Part shown: positions 55,815-64,000 of the stretch, piece after piece
Numbering within the stretch: the first letter of the stretch is position 1
Layout: the number at the start of each line of letters is the position of its first letter
Assembly: GCA_033297075.1 (NCBI GenBank)
Contig: MU858191.1
Location: forward strand, 1-64,000
Direction: 5' to 3'
Length of the DNA stretch: 64,000 nucleotides
Origin: Rhypophila decipiens
Taxonomy: Eukaryota; Ascomycota; Sordariomycetes; Sordariales; Naviculisporaceae
Translations under genes and position numbers: made by a program
The notes under the pieces: generated by a model
The model's database searches: none
What the model saw: only the letters and a program-made list of their open reading frames with translations
Told to the model about the DNA's origin: nothing

Positions 55815-56914
55815 ACGACAAAACGTCGCGCTTGGATATCGTCAACTGGACAAACCACCCCCATCCCCCTTTCATGGATCTCATGCAGTTTCCGCGCCCA
55901 GATCTGGGAGGGGGAAGGTGAAAAAAGCTGTCTTCTCTCTCAACCTTTTTCTTTGAACGATAAATCACGCCACTTAGCAAGTTCAAGAACGGTCCCCGAC
56001 AGTTTGGTGGATTTCTGTCCAGGTATACCAAAAACAGAATGGAGGGATCTGGTAGAGGTCGTGGTGGGAGAGACGTCATGGCTTTTACCGGGTCTATTAT
56101 ACAGAGGGGATGTTTTTTTTCTTTTCAAACGGTTGTGTAATGCAGTCATTATTGGTTGTGCTTCGTCTTTTTTGCTGTGGTAAAATTGAATGGCCAGTTT
56201 TCCCATTATTACTACTTCTCTACCAGCGCATCCATTTGACCGTGGCATGAATTGTTGTAAGCATGGTTACTCTAGATAGAAATTCAGACAGCATAAGAGC
56301 TATGTCCGTAAAGACTTTCCGGTTCACTTGCCGGGCTATCATGACTACTGTCAGCGTAACCTGTTCTACCGTGGCATGATTGCCGAAGCAAATGATATTG
56401 CAGATATAAATTTCACAGCATACGATCCATGTCCCATGCCCCAGGTGAACTCACTGGCCGCCCTGTCATGGCCTCCTAGAAATCTGGTAAAATGGATTGT
56501 TCAATATGAATAAATGATGGAACATCATACGCCAAAACAAACCCGCCTTTTTCTGTATCATCCTGATATCGAATAAGAAAAGGAGGCGCAAAGAAACTAC
56601 TGAATGTAGTTATAACGTATAGAAATTCAAAAACAGTAACTTGCACGAATGGCCCAGTGAGGTGCAGATATCGTTGTCTAACCCCGTCTGTCCAGATGCG
56701 TCTCTCTGCATCCTTCCAACCCTCACCCAGTTATCCGTCTATCATTGTTTCAGTGACCAATCCAGCCCATGCTCTAAGTTCCGCTCTGCACCAGCATATC
56801 AACTTTGTCCATCCAACTTCTACCACGTTCACCCGTGATTTAGATGTATCCCTGACCGTCTCCAGCTTCCTATCCATCCCTGCCATCCAGAGTAGATATC
56901 AACCCGTAGCGAGA
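55815..56914. other. Convergent 3' intergenic region
   Basis: 1.1 kb between eIF1A and the WASP gene; pyrimidine-rich patches only, no gene seen. Confidence 0.55.
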
Positions 56915-58920
56915 CTACCAATCATCATCGGACGCTTCATCATCTATGATATCTCACGTTAGCACTTGTGCCACACAATCCAAAAAAAATTATACAGAAC
57001 TTACCACTCTTAGAAACCTTCTGCTTCCTCTTCTCCAGCGCAGCAGCCAGCGCATCCGCCATCCCACCACCACCAGCTCCCGGCGCAACACCAGCAGGCG
57101 GCAACCCGCTCCCATGGGGCCCAGTATCCGACCCCCCACCAGGCACAGCAGCAGCACTGCGATCGCGAACCAGGCTCCGGTCGACCTTCTTCAACGCACC
57201 GATACCTCCCGCCTTCTGGATACTGTCCAACACAGCTGAGCGAGTCGGGTCACCTGCCACCGCAGGCAACGCCGGGGCAGGAACACCAGATGAGTACCCC
57301 GAGTCTCGATTTGGTGGCGGGAGAGGTGGTGCCGGTGGAGGGGGGATACCGCCTAGACCACCGGGCGGAGGGGGAGGTGGTGGTGGAGGAGGAATACCGC
57401 CTAGGCCTGGCATAGGAGGTGGGGGAGGGGGTGGAGGAGGACCGACGCCTGGGAGAGGTGGTGCCGGCGGCGCATGAGATACGGGGAGAGGCGGTGGCGG
57501 AGGAGCATTCGAGGCTGGCAATGGCGGTGGCTGCGGAGGCGGGACTGCATGGCGGGTTGGTAATGAAGGACCTGGGCGTGAGCTCGGTGGCGGAAGCGGA
57601 GGTGCATTGGGTCCCGGGGCCTTTGGAGGTAGCGGCGGAGGAAGAGATGCTGGCTGACCCGTCTCACGCGACGGGGGGGGTGGAGGGACCGGTCCACGAC
57701 TGGGAGGCGGTGGAGGCACGCTTCGTTGACCAGAAAAGGGCGGCGGGACCCCGAATCTAGGAGCTGGGTGTTCAGAATCGTCCATTGGAGTCTTGGGAGG
57801 CCGTGGAGGAGGTGGTGGCCCGGGAGCCGCCGGTACTGCACGGGGAGGATCTATATGTGCGTATTTCCCAGCGTCTGAGATGGGAGGAGGAACAGCAAAC
57901 CGAGGCCTGGCGGGTGGAGGGGATGGGTCGCGCGGAGGTGTTGGCTCTCGTTGGACTGCGACCTCGACTTTACCAGATCTCCTCGGAGCCGGAGGCGGTG
58001 GCGGAGCTGCTGCTCTTTTCGGGGCTGGGGGTGCCGATGGTGGAGGAGGTGGTGGTGCCCTTACTCCGGTGCTGCCACCGTTCACCGGAGGAGGCATATG
58101 GGGCGGAGGAGCAGCCGCTTGCCTGCTCTTCTCGGCCTGCTCCTGCTTGAGGAAATCGACAATGAAATCCTGATTGTCACGGATGAAGTCGTCCGTAAGC
58201 CCCTTTGACTTGAGGTCGTCGCCAAAGTTCTCCCGCCAGAGCGGATCGAACGCATCCAATGTCGCGAATTCAGACCTCGCCGGGTATCCATTGTGTCCAT
58301 TTCCATTGGCACTTCCAGATCTCGAGTGGCTCGGCGGCGGTGCTACGTTTCGAGGCGATTCGGGAGGTGTGGGGGCTGAAGAATGCCTGTGTCCGCCAAA
58401 TATTCCTCCCAGTAGTCCATGGTGCTTGTGTGTATGCGTGGGCGCAGCGCCTCCGAAGGGCGTCTTGACTGTAGCCTTGCTGGCGTTCTTTTCCCGGTCA
58501 TTCATCTTCTTCAGGAACTGCTTCGCCTCTTTCTCGTCGACGAACGACAGACCGGCCAGACATTCTTCAAGCTCGAAGGTATGGAAGAAAACACGGTCCT
58601 GGTTGTAGTACCATGTGTCGAATATCTCCTGGTCCCATATTACACCTCGGTTCCCGGGCTGCTCTCCTGTTAGAAGTTATATACGAGGAAAAGAGTCGAG
58701 TTGTACGCACAGATATGTCCACCATCTTGATCCAGTACGTATTGCCCACCAGATCATTGGCAAGGACTACAGCACCCTGTAGTCCGGTGTAGGTCCATCT
58801 TGTCCTGTTGGGGTAGGCAACGTAGAGTCGAGCGACGGCGACAGCGTGGATCTTGTTGGTCTGTTTCGGCACGAAGCGCTTAACCGTCTCCTTGTCGTCG
58901 TCGGTCAGGATGGTCGGCAT
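56915..58920 (-). CDS. LAS17: WASP homologue Las17/Wsp1
   Basis: Actin nucleation-promoting factor that activates Arp2/3 at endocytic patches. Exons 58920-58711, 58658-57005 and 56943-56915 give 630 aa. The WH1 domain (about 10-115) reads KRFVPKQTNKIHAVAVARLYVAYPNRTRWTYTGLQGAVVLANDLVGNTYWIKMVDIS, then PGNRGVIWDQEIFDTWYYNQDRVFFHTFELEECLAGLSF. A basic linker and LDAFDPLWRENFGDDLKSKGLTDDFI (GBD-like) follow, then a very long polyproline region for profilin and SH3 proteins. The WH2 motif is TRSAVLDSIQKAGGIGALKKVD (about 536-560), followed by ADALAAALEKRKQKV and a final acidic DDEASDDDW made by the 29-nt last exon, so the VCA module is complete. Confidence 0.94.
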
Positions 58921-60028
58921 GGTGACGATATAAATTTGGCGAGCTTGTAATGATGTTGTGTGCTCGATGCTGTGCTCTCTCTTAGAGCCTCGTGAAGTCG
59001 TCAGGCATGGGTAGACAAGAGCCAATGCCGGTCGTCGTCAGGGGCTGGCGCAGATCCAGACCTAGAGTTGGTCAAGTTACTGGTTCCCGCTCAGCGGCGA
59101 GTAACGGCGAGATGGTGCGCTTCGGTCGAGGTATGAGTGGGTGGTCCCGGCAGATTGGCGTTCGGCGCGACCGGAGATACAAGGTTTCAGTAAAGATCCG
59201 CTGGCGTTGGGTGAACACGAATCAAGCTGGTTATAGAATATTCGGATCGATTTTGGGAAGCTTGCGCAACGTCGTTGAAGAGTAAAAATGAACAAGGTTG
59301 TGCAGACAGTGCCAGGCTGCCTCACAGAGCTCTTCAGTTTGCGGTCCAACAAGTCTCGGGCTCTCAGGTACCTGCCTCGCCTGTCTTACGACGCCAAGGT
59401 GTCATTGGTATTCATACTGTGCTTAATTTCCTGTAGGCTTGCATCATCAGCCCGTCGCGCCCCACCTAATCAATGATCCACAGCAATCTTCAAGCCAATT
59501 TCCGGGGAGCTGCCACAATAAAACCCCGCACCGCCCATTGCTGCCCCTCGCCAACACTGTGATGGAAACCCTTGGAACTGGGTCTGGACTTGTCTGTATC
59601 CCAATCAGTCGTGGTGATACGGTCGACACTGACACATTTTACACTGCGTCTGGCGCTTCCACTTCATTTACGACCCTCAGTTGAACTTTCGACCTGCACT
59701 GTACCACGGACGATACAATTTTGACATAAATCATCTCTAGTCTCGTGGTTTGGCCGTCACCGCATTAACTTTGAGCTATCGGGGGACCCATCATCATGCC
59801 AGAAAGCCTGATGTTGCCAAGGTCTGATAACCGCATCAACTTATTGTACTGTTTGGACTCTGTAAGTGGCTTAGGGATTTCACCATTCAATAAGGGCGAC
59901 CATTTTCACGCGAACAATCTAATACAAGGAAGGGAAAAAAGTATTGTCCTATAAACTCGTCGATAATCATGCATTCATTAGGGTACAGCCAGCGTCCGTG
60001 ATTCATTCATCATCCGTCTCGTCCTCGT
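58921..60028. other. Intergenic region WASP promoter / small stress protein 3' end
   Basis: 1.1 kb; no gene or RNA recognised. Confidence 0.55.
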
Positions 60029-60568
60029 TCAACACACATTTCCACTGTGGTCGTCCTTCCCGTCCAGGGTAACCTCCTCTGCCTTGATATCACCCTGCTT
60101 GGCTTCGTCCAGCTCCTTCTTCACCAGGGCTTCATACTCGTCCGGGGTCAACTCCCTGACACTGGCCTCGCGCTGCTCCTTCGTTCCCTTCTCCTTCGCA
60201 TTAAAGTCTTTGGGGATCACAAGTCCCGGAGTGGCCAGGTGAGCTGGGAGGTCGGCATCAACAGGCGGCTCAACGCTCTCGACCTCCTAGTTGTCTTTGT
60301 TCAGCTCCTTCGCCTTGGCCGCACGCTCCTCTTTCGTTCCCAGCTCCTGGGCGTTGAAGTTCTCGGGTACCACTGGTCCGGGGTTTGCAGTGTGGGCAGC
60401 GAAGGCGGCTTTGGCTTTGTCGGTCACATCTTGAAGCTTGCCTCCGTCGGTCTGTTGAAGGCAAGTTAGTCACTGTTCAGGAAAACGATGAATGGATCGG
60501 ATGCCACATACCGCGCCGTGGGGCTCCTTGAATTGCTGGTCGTGAACCTTCTTGTTGGAATCAGACAT
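60029..60568 (-). pseudogene. Small stress-type protein with internal repeat split by an in-frame TAG
   Basis: Exons 60568-60512 and 60451 onward. The first stop, TAG at 60289-60287, gives 73 aa (MSDSNKKVHDQQFKEPHGA|TDGGKLQDVTDKAKAAFAAHTANPGPVVPENFNAQELGTKEERAAKAKELNKDN). The same frame stays open for 85 more codons to a TGA at 60029 and repeats the motif: HLATPGLVIPKDFNAKEKGTKEQREASVRELTPDEYEALVKKEL. Both halves share an ATPG(P/L)V-P-FNA-GTKE-R motif that I associate with small hydrophilic fungal stress or LEA-like proteins. The TAG could be a real stop after a duplication, a stop read through at some rate, or a recent loss of the longer product. Charged and Cys-poor, probably soluble. I label it uncertain rather than dead. 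Confidence 0.6.
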
Positions 60569-61069
60569 GATGAAGTTTTGTGTGTGTAGGTTGGATGTGA
60601 TGTGATGCGACTGTGTTAGGTGAATGTTGCTTTGTATTGATGATCTTTGGTAGAGAAGTTGATTGATGAAAGAAGGAATTCGGAAACAGATCAAGAAACC
60701 AAATGAAGTGGTTTTATAATGTGCAACTGAAAGCAAAATCCAGCTTGCTGTTTTCGTACCACATCATTTGAAGGGCCCATAAAGGCGATGACGTCGCAGT
60801 CACGAGTTGACGCGGCGTAAGTCACCCGTGCAAGCCGCCTTCTCAGATGTGCAAAATCTTACCGTTGGAAACCGCGTGTGTGACAAGTAAAGTTGGGGCC
60901 TGAAACAGCCCGCTGCACCCACTGCCTCTTACGGTAACCCGGTACAAGACTCGATTGACATCGGTGTGATGACAAAACTGTGATGGAGCTTCGGCCTCGA
61001 TGAAAACCCATAACAACTTAAACACGGATAATCGTAGACACCCGGACGTCGGAGAAGGAAGCGCCCCGC
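60569..61069. other. Divergent promoter region
   Basis: 501 bp between the small stress-type gene and XPF, with divergent starts; no gene seen. Confidence 0.6.
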
Positions 61070-63947
61070 ATGTCGGCTTCCGGTGCACCACAGCCACAGC
61101 CCGTGAAGCTTTCACTCCCACTTGTGCGTAATTCCAGTCATAATTAGCACGCAGACTCCAAGTCACTAACCCCTTAGTCAGGTATATCAACAAAAGCTGT
61201 TCGAGGAACTGCGCAAAGAAGATGAGCTCGTCATCATCGCCCGGGGCCTGGGTCTCTTCCGCCTCGTGACCAACCTCCTCCATTCCTACGATGCAGCAGG
61301 GAACAACCTGATCGTCGTCGTCAATGCCGAGGACAGGGAAAATGCCTGGATGGGCGAGGCTCTCGCCGAGCATGCCGCCATCAGCATGTCCCCCAAGGCT
61401 CGCGGCCTGACAGTGGTCAACACCGACTTCACCAGTGTCGGGACCCGCGAGAAGTTGTATTCTGGCGGAGGCATCTTTAGCATCACGTCGCGTATCCTGG
61501 TGGTTGATATGTTGACTGGTCTCATCAACCCCGAGACCATCACCGGTCTGGTTGTTCTCCACGCCGAACGGGTCGTCGCAACGTCGCTGGAGGCGTTCAT
61601 TCTGCGGATATACCGGCAGAAGAACAAGGTCGGCTTCTTGAAAGCCTTCTCGGACAATCCGGATCCCTTTACCGTAGGCTTTTCACCCCTTGCTAGCATG
61701 ATGAGGAACTTGTTTCTTCGCAAAGCTTCCCTATGGCCTCGGTTCCACATGCAAGTTGCCCAAGCACTGGAGGGCAAGAAGAAGGCCGAGGTCATTGAGC
61801 TCGAGGTCCCCATGACTGAGGCCATGAAAGATATCCAAACCGCCATAATGGAATGTGTAGAAGTCAGCATCCACGAGCTAAAGAAGGGCAACACGGGCCT
61901 GGAGATGGAGGACTGGAATCTCGACAGCGCCCTCATGAAGAACTTTGACGTCATGATCCGACGGCAGTTGGACCCGAACTGGCACCGTGTGAGCTGGAAG
62001 ACAAAGCGGATCGTGGGTGATCTCACTGTTCTCCGGGGCATGCTTCAGTCGGTAGTATCACTCGATGCTGTCTCGTTCCTACAACAGCTCGACACCATAC
62101 ACGCAGCCCACTCGCCAGCCCCGGGCTCGACAAGGCAGACAGAATCCCCCTGGCTATTTCTAGATGCCGCCCAGACAATATTTGATACAGCAAAATGGCG
62201 AGTCTACTCCGGGAAACAAAAGGCGGGCCCAGATAGCAACATCGACTCTCTGCGACCTGTACTAGAAGAGCAGCCGAAATGGGCGGTCCTCGCGGATGTC
62301 CTCCAGGAAATTGACAGAGACCTCTACTTTGAGCCCGCAGTCAGAGATGACTCGAACGGGACGATCCTCATAATGTGCTCAGACACGAATACATGTCGCC
62401 AGCTAAAGGACTATCTGCAATGGATGCATGTTCGACCGAGGACAGAGAAACGTGTGGAAGAGATCCACGATCCGGAAAAAGACAAGCCATCGGCTGCTTT
62501 TATGATGAGGAGAAAACTGCGTAATTATCTCAAGTGGAAGGGTGAGTTTGCCCAGGTCAGCGCAAAGTTGTTCTCGGAGAACCAGAAAGCCCTCAACGGT
62601 GCTGTTGATCCGAGGCTCGCCCAGTCCAAGAACCGGGCACCGGCGAACAAGAGAAGACGAGTGCGTGGTGGTGGAAACGTCGGGTCCAACCAAGGCCGTC
62701 TAGAAAACGGGAGCATCGGACAGTTCTTTGAAAAGCCAGGCGAGGTGGCCGAGCTGATGGCCGAGATCCAAATCACCGAAGAAGAAGCAAAACAAAAGGA
62801 AGAAGTCGTTGCCGACCCTCTCGAAAACATGGACGATTACTACCAAATGTATGAAATGCAAGATCTCGTCGTCATCCACGCCTACGAAGGCGACCAAGAC
62901 GAGCATGTCCTAGAAGAAGTCAAACCAAAGTACATAATCATGTACGAGCCCGACGCCTCGTTCATCAGACGAGTAGAAGTGTACCGCTCTTCGCACAACG
63001 ACCGAAATGTCCGAGTCTACTTTCTCTACTACGGCGGCTCAGTGGAAGAACAGCGCTACCTCTCCTCGGTACGTCGCGAAAAAGACGCCTTCACCCGCAT
63101 CATAAAAGAGCGCTCCAGCATGTCCATAGTAATGACCACCGACCCACACGGAATCCAAGACCCCCAAGAGGCCTTCCTCCGCACAATCAACACACGCATA
63201 GCAGGTGGCGGCCGACTAGCAGCGACTGCTCAACCCCCCCGCGTGGTCGTCGATGTCCGAGAATTTCGATCTTCCCTGCCCTCCCTTTTACACGGCCGAT
63301 CAATGGTCATCGTCCCCTGCATGCTCACCGTGGGGGATTACATTCTCAGCCCCAACATCTGCATCGAGCGGAAAAGCGTAAGCGATCTAATCTCGTCGTT
63401 CAAAGACGGCCGTTTATACGCGCAATGCGAGACCATGTTTCAGTTTTACAAGACTCCCATGCTCCTAATCGAGTTTGACCAGAACAAGTCATTCACGCTA
63501 GAGCCATTTGCCGATTTATCGGGTAGTCTGTCCAGCGTTTCTGCATCCAACGCCGGAAGCAACGATTTACAAAGCAAGATTGTCCTTTTAACGTTGGCAT
63601 TTCCCAAGCTGAGAATAATATGGTCGAGTTCGCCGTATGAGACGGCCGAGATTTTTGAAAAGCTCAAGACGCAGGAGGACGAGCCTGATCCGATTGCTGC
63701 TGTCAGGGCGGGGCTGGATAAAGATGACACGGCGGAGGAGCAGGCGTTTAACGCCGAGCCGCAGGAGATGTTGGCTGCTGTTCCCGGGGTTACGCCAAAG
63801 AATATCATGAATCTGACGCTCGAGACGGAGAATATCAAGGAGGTGGCTAATATGACTGTTGAAGAGTTAGACCCGATGGTGGGGAGGGAGGCGGCGAGGA
63901 AGATTCATGGGTTTTTTGTTAAGGATTTATTGGAGGATGAGGGGTGA
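61070..63947 (+). CDS. RAD1: DNA repair endonuclease XPF/Rad1 (Rad16/Mus-38)
   Basis: Catalytic subunit of the XPF-ERCC1 structure-specific nuclease that cuts 5' of lesions in nucleotide excision repair and crosslink repair. Two exons, 61070-61123 and 61182-63947, with a 58-nt intron; 939 aa. The N-terminus MSASGAPQPQPVKLSLPL|VYQQKLFEELRKEDELVIIARGLGLFRLVTNLLHSYD matches XPF. An SF2-like helicase domain without Walker residues (about 25-560) contains GIFSITSRILVVDMLTG and GLVVLHAERV. The ERCC4 nuclease holds VVDVREFRSSLPSLL and the metal-binding ERKSVSD with ERK at 747-749 and D753, preceded by GDYILSPNICI. Two C-terminal HhH repeats (LAAVPGVTPKNIMNLTLETENIKEVANM) pair with ERCC1. It ends near the right edge. 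Confidence 0.96.
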
Positions 63948-64000
63948 TTTACTTTTGATCAGTTTGATAGCGATTTTGTATGTACAGGTTAGTTAGACTT
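63948..64000. other. XPF 3' flank at window edge
   Basis: 53 bp after the stop codon; too short to judge. Confidence 0.6.

Overview
The window is nuclear DNA of a filamentous ascomycete (Pezizomycotina, most likely a sordariomycete). Genes are interrupted by short introns of about 50-110 nt with fungal splice signals (GTAAGT/GTATGT donors, CTAAC/CTGAC branch sites, CAG/TAG acceptors). Several families are fungal (Atg29, Chs5, Erf2, Tri12-type MFS, GH76, Mic19). The left edge is an AT-rich block that looks mutated by RIP. No prokaryotic operons, CRISPR arrays or complete transposons were seen. All gene models were spliced by hand, with the reading frame checked across every junction.

Layout. 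1-1.3 kb: AT-rich, repeat-derived DNA with a duplicated tRNA-like segment. 2-10.4 kb: housekeeping genes MIC19 (+), TYW3 (-), the Ras palmitoyltransferase ERF2 (-), a small mitochondrial membrane protein (+) and NC2-beta/Dr1 (-). 10.8-11.6 kb: a non-coding host transcript with three box C/D snoRNA candidates. 11.7-14.5 kb: an SDR (-) and an FAD-dependent oxidoreductase (+). 17.3-20.0 kb: a ferric-reductase-like flavocytochrome (+) with a long disordered insertion. 21.2 kb: an intron-containing tRNA-Ala (-). 24.5-25.5 kb: a single-pass membrane protein (+). 26.5-34.5 kb: ATG29 (-), NUP53-type nucleoporin (+), IVY1-type BAR protein (-) and acyl-protein thioesterase APT1 (-). 35.1-46.8 kb: a more accessory stretch with a DOPA-dioxygenase-like enzyme (+), a Tri12-type MFS transporter (-), a cytochrome P450 (-) and a GH76 mannanase with a transmembrane tail (-), separated by long gaps. 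48.3-64 kb: EAF elongation factor (+), SDR (+), exomer scaffold CHS5 (-), an unrecognised 211-aa protein (-), eIF1A (+), WASP/Las17 (-), a small stress-type protein interrupted by an in-frame stop (-), and the XPF/Rad1 nuclease (+).

How the genes relate. Most neighbours are unrelated housekeeping genes, as is usual in fungi. Divergent pairs share intergenic promoters (ERF2/mitochondrial protein, ATG29/NUP53, APT1/dioxygenase, con-type protein/XPF). A protein-palmitoylation enzyme (ERF2) and a depalmitoylation enzyme (APT1) both lie here but about 27 kb apart. The dioxygenase, MFS and P450 could form a small catabolic or detoxification group, but no core biosynthetic enzyme is present.

The most notable signals are the snoRNA cluster (four guide segments match conserved rRNA by eye), a 10-nt microexon in ATG29, two alternative first exons for NC2-beta, and a duplicated small protein split by a TAG codon. 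No clearly unprecedented system was found.
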